DNA of 8,837 nt from assembly GCA_031260235.1 (NCBI GenBank), contig JAIRKG010000063.1, positions 1 through 8,837 of the forward strand, in the 5' to 3' direction. This DNA comes from Dysgonamonadaceae bacterium (lineage in GTDB: Bacteria; Bacteroidota; Bacteroidia; Bacteroidales; Azobacteroidaceae). Made by a program: the position numbers and the translations under genes. Positions 1 to 6,288 of the stretch are shown in pieces (the first letter of the stretch is position 1; the number at the start of each line of letters is the position of its first letter). Below the pieces are notes generated by a model. It ran no database searches. It saw only the letters and a list, made by a program, of their open reading frames with translations, and was not told where the DNA came from.

Positions 1-1076
1 TTTCCGTTTTCTACCAGAAACAGTTTATAGTCGTGGTTCATTCCGGCGAGGATTTCATCAAGGTATTTCCGGTTCGTATCCGTGATAAAAATCTGTCCAA
101 ATTCGGGACGCGCCACCAAAGCGATGATTTGTTCGACCCGCTGCGCGTCCAGTTTGTCGAAAATATCGTCTAACAGAAGGATCGGCGTGGAATGACCCTT
201 TTGTGCCAGGAAGTTGAATTGTGCAAGTTTCAAAGCAATCAGGCAGGTTTTGTTCTGCCCTTGCGAGCCGACTTTGCGAATCAAATATTTATCCAGCAGT
301 AACAGAAAATCGTCCTTATGTATCCCGACGCTTGTAAAACCCAGCGCCTTGTCTTTTTGCCGGCTGGAGGCGATCATATTCTCTGCGCCGTCGCCGTAGA
401 ACTGGGATTCATATTGCATATCAATCGGTTCGCCGTCGCTGCAAATCTGCCGGTAATATTTCCTGAAAACAGGCAGGAACTCTTCGACAAACCGGCAGCG
501 TTTTTCATGAATAACGATTCCGTCGGCGGCTAATTGCCGGTCGAGCGCTTCAAACAGATAATCGTCGGCAGCGCCGTCGCGCAACAGCGAATTGCGCTGC
601 TGCAACACCTTATTATAATGTATCAGCACACGCAAATAATCCCTGTCATACTGGCTGATTGCCATATCGACGAACTTTCGGCGTTCGCTGCTGCCGCCGC
701 TAATCAAATCCGTATCGGCAGGCGAAACCATTACAACGGGAATTAATCCGATATGTTCCGACATGCGCTCATATTCCTTTTTGTTTCGTTTGAAAATCTT
801 GCGACTTTTACGTTTGAGTCCGCAATAAATCTCTTCGACCGTATTTCCGTCCGCATAACAGGCTTGCAGGACACAAAACTCCTGTTCGTGCCTGATAATC
901 TGGTGATCAAGTAAATTCGTATGGCTTTTTGTAAACGAAAGATAAAACAACGCGTCCAGCAAATTGGTTTTTCCCATTCCGTTGTTTCCGAAAAGGCAAT
1001 TCATTTTGGGAGAAAACGAAAGTTCGGTTTCCTCTATGTTTTTGAAATTGAAGATGGAAATGCGGTTGATTATCAT
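1..1076 (-). CDS. recF: DNA replication/repair protein RecF, 3' end cut off by the window
   Basis: RecF is a cytoplasmic SMC/ABC-type ATPase that binds single-strand/double-strand DNA junctions at gaps and, with RecO and RecR, helps load RecA. I translated the minus strand from the ATG at 1076: 358 codons stay open to the window edge. Seen: N-terminal MIINRISIFNFKNIEE, Walker A GNNGMGKT at residues 30-37, ABC signature GSQGQ at about 270-274, and Walker B with paired Asp (LLLDDIFDKLDAQR) at about 300-313. All RecF hallmarks are present in order. RecF proteins run about 355-375 residues, so only a short C-terminal tail should be missing. The gene is transcribed away from the IbrA/IbrB-like cassette and has its own -7 box 25 bases upstream of the start. 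It is ordinary and intact as far as visible. Confidence 0.97.
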   Translation of the reverse strand, partial: MIINRISIFNFKNIEETELSFSPKMNCLFGNNGMGKTNLLDALFYLSFTKSHTNLLDHQIIRHEQEFCVLQACYADGNTVEEIYCGLKRKSRKIFKRNKKEYERMSEHIGLIPVVMVSPADTDLISGGSSERRKFVDMAISQYDRDYLRVLIHYNKVLQQRNSLLRDGAADDYLFEALDRQLAADGIVIHEKRCRFVEEFLPVFRKYYRQICSDGEPIDMQYESQFYGDGAENMIASSRQKDKALGFTSVGIHKDDFLLLLDKYLIRKVGSQGQNKTCLIALKLAQFNFLAQKGHSTPILLLDDIFDKLDAQRVEQIIALVARPEFGQIFITDTNRKYLDEILAGMNHDYKLFLVENG

Positions 1077-1100
1077 GTGGAACAGGGAGATTTGACACTG

Positions 1101-1108
1101 CAAATGTA
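1101..1108 (-). promoter_or_regulatory. Bacteroidetes -7 box for recF
   Basis: On the minus strand this reads TACATTTG, an exact match to the Bacteroidetes -7 consensus TAnnTTTG. It lies about 25 bases before the recF ATG, giving a very short leader. I see no TTTG at the expected -33 distance (only A/T-rich sequence around 1121-1135), so the promoter rests on one box. Confidence 0.5.
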
Positions 1109-1161
1109 CATGAACTTTTTAATATATATTCATTAACTTATCGCGTTGAAGAATATTTTTA

Positions 1162-1169
1162 TATCTTTG
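1162..1169 (+). promoter_or_regulatory. Bacteroidetes -7 box for the three-gene cassette
   Basis: TATCTTTG is an exact TAnnTTTG match. It would start transcription near 1175 and leave a leader of about 65 bases before the ATG at 1241. A TTG lies at 1146-1148, but only 13 bases upstream, which is shorter than the usual spacing of about 19-21. The -33 element is therefore unassigned. It is the only good promoter candidate before the cassette, supporting a single transcript for the three genes. Confidence 0.5.
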
Positions 1170-1240
1170 CGTCCTTATATACAAATAAAATAACCTGAGT
1201 TATCCTAATTACAAAGCGATAATTCGCAAATACAAAATAT

Positions 1241-1636
1241 ATGATAGAAATAATTAAAGTAGACGGAACAGAAGCACAACTTTATCCTTTGGTAGCTCAC
1301 CTGGTAATGGATGTAGACGTATTGAAATACAACCTCAATTATCCATTCAAAACTTCCGAAAACTATTGCTGGTTTATCGCCAGAGAGAACAATCAGACGC
1401 TGGGTTTTATCCCTGTGGAACTGGTGGACTACAGGGCAGTCATCAACAACTATTATGTTGCCGACGATGACAGTAAGGTTTTTTCCAAACTCCTGAAAGA
1501 ACTTGTCAAAACACTTCAGCGCGATTTCGGAATCGAAGCGATAACGCAGGTACGGCATATCCGCGATTTTGAACGAAACGGATTTTCGATTGTACTCCGT
1601 TGGAAAAGATACGTAAAAATGAGACTGTTCGTGTAA
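1241..1636 (+). CDS. Small GNAT-like protein of an IbrA/IbrB-type cassette (cofactor loop degenerate)
   Basis: 131 residues. I recognise no named family with certainty, but the pattern fits a compact GNAT (acetyltransferase) fold. Strands at about 43-48 (CWFIAR) and 53-60 (TLGFIPVE) are followed by a strand near 67-73 (AVINNYYV), a helix at 79-95, a strand at 99-105, then DFERNGF (109-115) and IVLRWKRYVKM (117-127), which resembles the C-terminal GNAT region where the Y/F-x-x-x-GF segment sits. The usual acetyl-CoA loop (R/Q-x-x-G-x-G/A) is not visible: the matching place reads VADDDSKVFSKLL. It may not bind acetyl-CoA in the usual way, or may be a non-catalytic partner. It is first in the operon, and its TAA stop (1634-1636) overlaps the likely ATG of the next gene as TAATG, implying translational coupling. 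No signal peptide or membrane segment. Confident as a gene, moderate on fold. Confidence 0.8.
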   Translation: MIEIIKVDGTEAQLYPLVAHLVMDVDVLKYNLNYPFKTSENYCWFIARENNQTLGFIPVELVDYRAVINNYYVADDDSKVFSKLLKELVKTLQRDFGIEAITQVRHIRDFERNGFSIVLRWKRYVKMRLFV

Positions 1637-2940
1637 TGATACAAAACGTCTATGAATTGGCGATGTCCAGAATAGAAATACTGTTCAGGGAATTCGACAA
1701 CATCTATGTATCTTTCTCCGGCGGCAAAGACAGCAGCGTATTGTTGAACCTGTGCATACAGTATATACGGGACAACAACCTTAATGTGAAGATCGGCGTA
1801 TTTCACATGGATTATGAAATACAGTACAAGGACACGCTGCAGTATGTTGACCGCGTGCTCCGGACAAATTCCGACATTATTGAAGTATATCGCGTATGCG
1901 TGCCGTTCAAGGTAATTACCTGCACTTCCATGTATCAAACATACTGGCGCCCGTGGGACGATGACTATAAAGACTGTTGGGTGAGGGAAATGCCACCGGA
2001 CTGTTATACCAAAGAAGATTTCCCATTTTATAGCAACGAAATATGGGACTACGATTTCCAGACCCTTTTTTCCCAGTGGTATCATCAATTAAAGAAAGCA
2101 AAAAGAACCTGCTGCCTGGTTGGAATACGCACTCAGGAAAGCTATCACCGGTGGAAAACAATATACGGCAACAGGAGATGCTTCATGTACCGTAACTTGC
2201 GATGGACGCGTGAATTGACCGAAACGACGACCGATACCATTTATAATGCATACGTGATATACGACTGGCTAACAACCGACATCTGGACGGCAAACGGCCG
2301 CTTCAAATGGGATTACAACCACTTGTATGATCTCTATTACCAGGCAGGCGTATCACTGGAAAAACAGCGGGTAGCCAGCCCGTTTATCTCCGAAGCGCAG
2401 GACAATCTGTATCTCTATCGCGCCCTCGACCCGGATATGTGGGGCAAAATGATGTGTCGCGTAAACGGTGTAAATTTCACAGCCATATATGGCAATACAA
2501 GCGCCGTAGCACGATATAAAGCAGTTCTCCCGAAAGGACACACATGGGAAAGCTACATGCACTTCCTCCTGTCTACCCTGCCCGAAGCAACTCGTTTGAA
2601 CTACCTGAAAAAATTATCCGTGAGTATTAATTTTTGGCGTACCAAGGGCGGATGCCTGTCGGATGAAACGATTCGGCAACTGCAAAAGTTGGGCATTAAA
2701 ATTGAGGTGGATACCACAAACTACCAAACAACCAAACACGCCGTAAGAATGGAATATCAGGACGACATAGATTTGCGGGATTTCAAGAATTTGCCTTCCT
2801 TTAAACGAATGTGCGTGTGTATTCTCAAGAATGATCACCTGTGTAAATACATGGGATTTGCCCTGACAAAGAAGGAAATTGAAAACAAAAAGAAAGTGAT
2901 GGATTTTTATCAAAGCGTATATCAATGCAAAACGACATAA
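1636..2940 (+). CDS. IbrA-like PP-loop / PAPS-reductase-family protein (DUF3440)
   Basis: 434 residues from the ATG at 1636. The N-terminal half is a PP-loop ATP-pyrophosphatase domain of the phosphoadenosine-phosphosulfate reductase family: nucleotide loop SFSGGKDSS at 27-35, FHMDYE at 57-61 and GIRTQESYHRW at 163-173. The C-terminal half matches my memory of DUF3440, with a CVCILKNDHLCKYMGF-type ending at about 393-408. E. coli IbrA, in this family, acts with IbrB to activate immunoglobulin-binding (eib) and other prophage genes; the chemistry is unknown to me. An in-frame ATG lies 36 bases upstream at 1600 (446 aa). I prefer 1636 because it overlaps the previous stop as TAATG, and because family members start shortly before the NVYE-A-RI segment. 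The Cys-rich stretches (159-160, 393-395, 403) could be metal or sulfur handling, but no clear Fe-S motif is seen. The gene overlaps the ParB-like gene by 16 bases. Whether it is a sulfurtransferase, a nucleotide-modifying enzyme or a regulator is open. Confidence 0.88.
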   Translation: MIQNVYELAMSRIEILFREFDNIYVSFSGGKDSSVLLNLCIQYIRDNNLNVKIGVFHMDYEIQYKDTLQYVDRVLRTNSDIIEVYRVCVPFKVITCTSMYQTYWRPWDDDYKDCWVREMPPDCYTKEDFPFYSNEIWDYDFQTLFSQWYHQLKKAKRTCCLVGIRTQESYHRWKTIYGNRRCFMYRNLRWTRELTETTTDTIYNAYVIYDWLTTDIWTANGRFKWDYNHLYDLYYQAGVSLEKQRVASPFISEAQDNLYLYRALDPDMWGKMMCRVNGVNFTAIYGNTSAVARYKAVLPKGHTWESYMHFLLSTLPEATRLNYLKKLSVSINFWRTKGGCLSDETIRQLQKLGIKIEVDTTNYQTTKHAVRMEYQDDIDLRDFKNLPSFKRMCVCILKNDHLCKYMGFALTKKEIENKKKVMDFYQSVYQCKTT

Positions 2941-3443
2941 ATTATATGAGCCCTGTTTACGGTATCAAGCCCGTGCCGCTGGAAAAAGTGCGGGCAAACG
3001 CTTATAACCCGAATGTAGTAGCCCCTCCTGAAATGGATCTTCTCGAATTGTCTATTTGGGAAGACGGATATACGATGCCGTGCGTTTGCTATTACCTCCC
3101 CGAAGAAGACATATACGAACTTGTGGACGGATTCCACAGGTATCTGGTCTTGAAAACCTCAAAACGCATCTACGAACGGGAAAAAGGAATGGTGCCGGTA
3201 GCCGTGATAGACAAAGACCTGTCGAACCGGATGGCTTCCACAATCAGGCATAACCGCGCACGCGGAACTCACAGTATCGAACTGATGACTAACATTGTTG
3301 CCGAACTCAAAAAAGCCGGAATGAGCGATGCCTGGATCATGAGCAACATCGGAATGGACAAGGACGAACTGCTCCGGCTTAAACAGATTTCGGGATTAGC
3401 GGCGCTGTTTGCCGATAAAGAATTCAGTATACCTAAAAATTAA
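2925..3443 (+). CDS. IbrB-like ParB/sulfiredoxin-fold protein
   Basis: 172 residues. The ParB-type N-terminal domain shows VPLEKVRANAYNPN (17-30), APPEMDLLELSIWEDGY (33-49), VDGFHRY (67-73, the place of the ParB/sulfiredoxin G-x-x-R nucleotide-binding motif) and IRHNRARGTH (107-116). A short helical region at 131-155 (AGMSDAWIMS then DKDELLRLKQI) resembles the small HTH-like tail of IbrB proteins. There is no partition-type dimerisation domain and no adjacent parA, so this is not a chromosome-segregation ParB. The start at 2925 overlaps the IbrA-like gene by 16 bases; an alternative ATG at 2946 would leave a 5-base gap. The ending (FADKEFSIPKN) looks a few residues shorter than relatives that, as I recall, end in an EFS-x-x-W-like segment, so the extreme C terminus may be altered. 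Its likely partner is the upstream PP-loop protein. Nucleotide or DNA binding is inferred, not shown. Confidence 0.88.
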   Translation: MQNDINYMSPVYGIKPVPLEKVRANAYNPNVVAPPEMDLLELSIWEDGYTMPCVCYYLPEEDIYELVDGFHRYLVLKTSKRIYEREKGMVPVAVIDKDLSNRMASTIRHNRARGTHSIELMTNIVAELKKAGMSDAWIMSNIGMDKDELLRLKQISGLAALFADKEFSIPKN

Positions 3444-3450
3444 AATAGAA

Positions 3451-3502
3451 GTAATAAAAAGTATTACCTCCTGTGGAGGAGCATCACTTGATTCCAATCA
3501 AG
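3451..3502. repeat. Three consecutive perfect inverted repeats after the cassette
   Basis: Eight bases past the IbrB-like stop, three small perfect palindromes lie end to end: GTAATA (3451-3456) with TATTAC (3462-3467); CCTCC (3467-3471) with GGAGG (3475-3479); and CTTGATT (3487-3493) with AATCAAG (3496-3502). None is followed by a T-run, so they are not simple terminators. They could form a structured 3' UTR or small RNA, or be a recombination or protein-binding site. The sequence is seen directly; the role is unknown. Confidence 0.6.
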
Positions 3503-3547
3503 AGCATCTCTTAATACTAATCAAGAGCATCCTCGAATTCCGTGTAG
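3479..3547. repeat. Three-unit direct repeat, 23-bp period, GAGCATC core
   Basis: GAGCATC recurs at 3479, 3502 and 3525, exactly 23 bases apart. Units 1 and 2 match at 19 of 23 positions and share AATCAA at their ends, so AATCAAGAGCATC occurs twice intact (3496-3508, 3519-3531). Unit 3 keeps GAGCATC and an ATTCC but is otherwise diverged. It overlaps the third inverted repeat. Too short and imperfect to be called a CRISPR array, and no cas genes are present. Confidence 0.6.
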
Positions 3548-3570
3548 ATTATATGCAAATAAAAAACAAA

Positions 3571-3598
3571 AGAGAGTTACCATTTCCTGTAACTCTCT
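3571..3598. terminator. Bidirectional intrinsic terminator between cassette and tRNA
   Basis: AGAGAGTTAC (3571-3580) pairs perfectly over 10 bp with GTAACTCTCT (3589-3598) around an 8-base loop. On the minus strand the stem is followed by TTTTGTTTTTT, an excellent terminator for the tRNA transcript 12 bases beyond the tRNA 3' end. On the plus strand it is followed by CTGTTTTTG, so it can also end the cassette transcript. Confidence 0.88.
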
Positions 3599-3609
3599 CT
3601 GTTTTTGTG

Positions 3610-3683
3610 TGGTCCCACTTGGGCTTGAACCAAGGACCCCCTGATTATGAGTCAGATGCTCTAACCGACTGAGCTATGAGACC
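3610..3683 (-). tRNA. tRNA with anticodon CAU, probably elongator tRNA-Met
   Basis: The minus strand folds into a full 74-base cloverleaf. Acceptor GGTCTCA pairs with TGGGACC (7 bp, one G-U), D stem GCTC/GAGC, anticodon stem TCTGA/TCAGG around loop CTCATAA, variable loop GGGTC, T stem CTTGG/CCAAG with loop TTCAAGC, and discriminator A at 3610. CCA is not encoded (the next bases are CAC), as is common in Bacteroidetes. CAU may read Met, or Ile after lysidine modification of C34. It lacks initiator features (the 1-72 pair is a normal G-C). The 4-69 pair is C-G and the 5-68 pair is U-G, which does not cleanly match either the E. coli Met or Ile2 pattern, so Met is probable, not certain. It has its own promoter and terminator. 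Confidence 0.93.
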
Positions 3684-3703
3684 TGCTTTTTGAAGAAGCG
3701 TTG

Positions 3704-3733
3704 CAAAGGTAGTATATTTTTTAATATTATCAA
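3704..3733 (-). promoter_or_regulatory. Promoter of the tRNA gene
   Basis: On the minus strand, TTG (3733-3731), 19 bases of spacing and TACCTTTG (3711-3704) match the Bacteroidetes promoter form. The -7 box ends 20 bases before the tRNA 5' end. The TTG overlaps the stop codon of the flippase gene on the same strand, so the tRNA has an independent promoter placed directly at the end of that operon. Confidence 0.7.
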
Positions 3734-5193
3734 TCGCTTCGCGTATTCGTTTTATAATCATGAATATATTTCTTTAACAATGAATGAATATCATACTGGC
3801 GGAAATATTGTATCACGAAATAGGATATGACGGCAAACAATATAACTTTAATAAGCAGCGTAACAATCATATTCTCTATATTCAACGCATCTGTCGCCGC
3901 AAGAACAGCCGCAACCAACAGCGCATTAATCGCAGGAATCAACATTCCATATAATATTCGCCGTAGCGACGAACGCAATACAAGCCGGTATAAAATAGAA
4001 AAAGATACCATTGCCGTCAATACGCAGGATATATTCCAAAACCATGCAAACGCTTCAACTGTCCGGTAGAACAGCACCGCAGCAACAAAGCCTGTAACCT
4101 GAATCAGCGTATTGATCATCCCTGTCTGAAACATCCGCACCGTATTTCCCGCCGACTGAAAAATAGCGCTCGTTGAAGATAATACGATTTGTACGGGAAC
4201 AGATAGCGATAAAATTTGCAGTGTCGGGATTGCCTTTTCCCATTGATTGCCGAAAACAATCAAAATAATTTCCTCCGCTGTAAAAAACAGAAGCATACCC
4301 AGCGGAAAACCGATTGTCGCCAACAATTTTATGATTCGATTATACTTCTCCGCAAGTTCCTTTTTATTATCCTGCAGTATGGACAGAACCGGATGCATAA
4401 CCGGCGTGATTACATGCGTCACATTTTGCAACGGCACCATCATCACGTGACAAGACTTTTCATAATAACCAAGATCCGTAAGCGTCAGGTATTTTCCGAT
4501 AATCAATTTATCCACATTGCGGCTGAAATAATTCATAAAATTAAACAGGAATTGAAAGACGGAAAAGGAAAATAGTTGCTTTATCGGCTGGATGTTCACT
4601 CGAATATGAAAACGCTGCTTATATTTGGCATAATTGACAATAAACACGCCGACGGACGACAACACAGGCGCAATCAGCAACGAATAAACACCCAGACCGT
4701 TGTATGCGGCAATGACGGCAATCAATCCGCCGGCAGTCTGCAAGAAAAACATTCTTTTTGCAATAAATTTAAACTCCTGATTTTTCACCACAAGCGCGTC
4801 GGGCACAATATCCAGCGCATTAAAAAATATATTGACGGACAGAATCTTGCATATTACAGCCAGCGAATCTTTGTGATAAAATGCCGATATACTGTCCGCA
4901 AGGAAGAAAAATAATATTGATAATACAACGCCGCCATAAACGGTAATGGAAAAAATATGATTTAAATCATGTTGCGACAGGTTTTTATACTGCACGATAG
5001 CAGGAGCGATACCCATATCCGTGAAAATCGACAGAAAAGTTATCAGCACCATTGAGATGGCTACAATTCCAAACTCTTCCGGCGAAATCAACCGCGCGAG
5101 TATGGCAGAGATAACTAATTGCACCATGATTCCGGAATACTTTTGTATTGCCGTCCACCATACGCCGCTTATCATTTCCTGTTTTACAGACAT
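3730..5193 (-). CDS. Wzx-type lipopolysaccharide/oligosaccharide flippase (MOP superfamily)
   Basis: 487 residues, strongly hydrophobic throughout, with roughly 12-14 predicted membrane helices and no signal peptide beyond the first helix. The N terminus carries the hallmark of the WzxC-like polysaccharide exporters: ISGVWWTAIQKYSG (8-21), ILARLISPEEFGIVA (31-45), FTDMGIAPAIVQYK (57-70), and later NVDKLIIGKYLTLTDLGYY at 226-244. Such proteins sit in the inner membrane and flip undecaprenyl-linked glycan units toward the periplasm for O-antigen, capsule or exopolysaccharide assembly. The length is normal for the family. It starts 16 bases after the stop of the B6 kinase gene with no room for a separate promoter, so the two are probably co-transcribed. 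No glycosyltransferases are visible, so the substrate cannot be assigned and it is an orphan flippase in this window. Confidence 0.92.
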   Translation of the reverse strand: MSVKQEMISGVWWTAIQKYSGIMVQLVISAILARLISPEEFGIVAISMVLITFLSIFTDMGIAPAIVQYKNLSQHDLNHIFSITVYGGVVLSILFFFLADSISAFYHKDSLAVICKILSVNIFFNALDIVPDALVVKNQEFKFIAKRMFFLQTAGGLIAVIAAYNGLGVYSLLIAPVLSSVGVFIVNYAKYKQRFHIRVNIQPIKQLFSFSVFQFLFNFMNYFSRNVDKLIIGKYLTLTDLGYYEKSCHVMMVPLQNVTHVITPVMHPVLSILQDNKKELAEKYNRIIKLLATIGFPLGMLLFFTAEEIILIVFGNQWEKAIPTLQILSLSVPVQIVLSSTSAIFQSAGNTVRMFQTGMINTLIQVTGFVAAVLFYRTVEAFAWFWNISCVLTAMVSFSILYRLVLRSSLRRILYGMLIPAINALLVAAVLAATDALNIENMIVTLLIKVILFAVISYFVIQYFRQYDIHSLLKKYIHDYKTNTRSD

Positions 5194-5209
5194 CTCTTAT
5201 TGCAGGTTT

Positions 5210-6064
5210 TTAACGGCATATCCCCAAATCCTTCAACAACTCCGGAATCGTCTGTTCAAAATTAACTCCATAGCGAATATCCGTTCCTGCCGCCGCCGTC
5301 TTTCGTATAGATGAAGCAGTGAACCGAACAGCAATTCCGGCCGCTTCGCTCAACGGAAAACCATTTATCACAGCCGCTAAAAGCGCCGAGCCGAACACGT
5401 CGCCCGTTCCGTGATAATAACCCGGAACGCGGACTTCAAAAATGCAGGCGGTTTCTCCGGTGGCGGCATCGTATGTGGCGGCGCCCAACTCTTTCCCGTT
5501 GAAGGATACGCCGGTCAATACCACTTGTTTGGGTCCCAGTGCACTGAGTTTTTTGAGCAAGCCGGAGATATATTTTTCGTCATGTGGACAAGGATTGTAA
5601 GGCTCGCCCAACAACAAGGCCGCTTCCGTAAGATTCGGCACAATAATATCCGCTTTCCGGCACAGCCTGCTCATTCCCACAGCAAATTCCGGAGTGAAAA
5701 TTTTATACAGTTCGCCGTTATCCGCCATCACCGGATCGACCAAAATAAGGTTATCACGTGTTTTGAATGTATCGAAGAAGCGGCCAATCAAATCCAACTG
5801 CTCAAACGATCCTAAAAATCCGGTATAAATCGCGTCAAACTGAATATCCAAAGCTTTCCAGTGGTTGGCAATCGGTTGAATATCTTCCGTTAAATCGCGG
5901 TAAGTAAAATCGGCGAAACCGCCTGTATGTGTGGACAAAACTGCTGTGGGCAATACGGTAGTTTCAATTCCTGCAGCCGAAATAATCGGCAAGGCAACCG
6001 TCAACGAACATTTTCCGAATCCCGAAATATCGTGGATTGCGACGACTCTTTTCAATTTCTTCAT
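5210..6064 (-). CDS. Pyridoxamine/pyridoxal kinase (PdxK/PdxY-like, ribokinase superfamily)
   Basis: 284 residues. It is expected to phosphorylate vitamin B6 vitamers with ATP in the cytoplasm, salvaging pyridoxal or pyridoxamine to the phosphate form. Seen: IHDISGFGKCSLT (10-22), VLPTAVLSTHTGGF (37-50, substrate pocket and lid), LVDPVMAD (108-115), IVPNLTEA (141-148) and the anion-hole/catalytic motif GTGDVFGSALLAA (219-231) with the expected catalytic base Asp222. The length is usual for pyridoxal kinases of the Firmicutes/Bacteroidetes type. The start is the ATG at 6064, after an A-rich leader without a Shine-Dalgarno site, 30 bases from a -7 box. It is first in an operon with the flippase. 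Exact vitamer preference (pyridoxine, pyridoxal, pyridoxamine, or a hydroxymethylpyrimidine side activity) cannot be read from the sequence. Confidence 0.93.
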   Translation of the reverse strand: MKKLKRVVAIHDISGFGKCSLTVALPIISAAGIETTVLPTAVLSTHTGGFADFTYRDLTEDIQPIANHWKALDIQFDAIYTGFLGSFEQLDLIGRFFDTFKTRDNLILVDPVMADNGELYKIFTPEFAVGMSRLCRKADIIVPNLTEAALLLGEPYNPCPHDEKYISGLLKKLSALGPKQVVLTGVSFNGKELGAATYDAATGETACIFEVRVPGYYHGTGDVFGSALLAAVINGFPLSEAAGIAVRFTASSIRKTAAAGTDIRYGVNFEQTIPELLKDLGICR

Positions 6065-6093
6065 TGTTATTTTATTTTGATTTGAATTGAGTG

Positions 6094-6125
6094 CAAATGT
6101 ACGGAAAATTCTTTCTCCTGCGCAA
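6094..6125 (-). promoter_or_regulatory. Promoter of the B6 kinase-flippase operon
   Basis: On the minus strand, TTG (6125-6123), 21 bases of spacing and TACATTTG (6101-6094) fit the Bacteroidetes promoter form. The start codon follows 29 bases after the -7 box. The intervening leader is A/T-rich. Confidence 0.65.
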
Positions 6126-6218
6126 TCTCTCGCGTCTTTTCGTCAACGCTCAACTCCGTACCCAACATTTTGCCGGAATATGCAATCTTAAAATTGCCGG
6201 CTGGAGCGGATAACTCTG

Positions 6219-6250
6219 TTTGGCAATCAGATGATTTTCATGTAATTTTG
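6219..6250 (+). promoter_or_regulatory. Promoter of dxs
   Basis: TTTG (6219-6222), 20 bases of spacing and TAATTTTG (6243-6250) match both boxes of the Bacteroidetes consensus exactly. Transcription would begin near 6257, about 30 bases before the dxs ATG. It is divergent from the B6 kinase promoter, with about 93 bases between the two outer boxes holding no other feature I can name. Confidence 0.75.
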
Positions 6251-6288
6251 TACGATTATTTATAAATACGTACGGATAATAATGAATA

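Noticed and set aside
214..1136. Several plus-strand frames of 60-70 codons
   Set aside because: They are shadows of recF, whose minus-strand frame is open over the whole stretch with all RecF motifs.
1077..3609. Copy of the tRNA 3' end as an att site on the far side of the cassette
   Set aside because: I looked for the acceptor/T-arm sequence by eye in the recF-cassette gap and beyond and found no match; a computed search would be needed to exclude a short one.
3409..3672. 87-residue plus-strand frame crossing the terminator and tRNA
   Set aside because: It reads through the hairpin patch, the terminator and most of the antisense of the tRNA; it is a chance frame.
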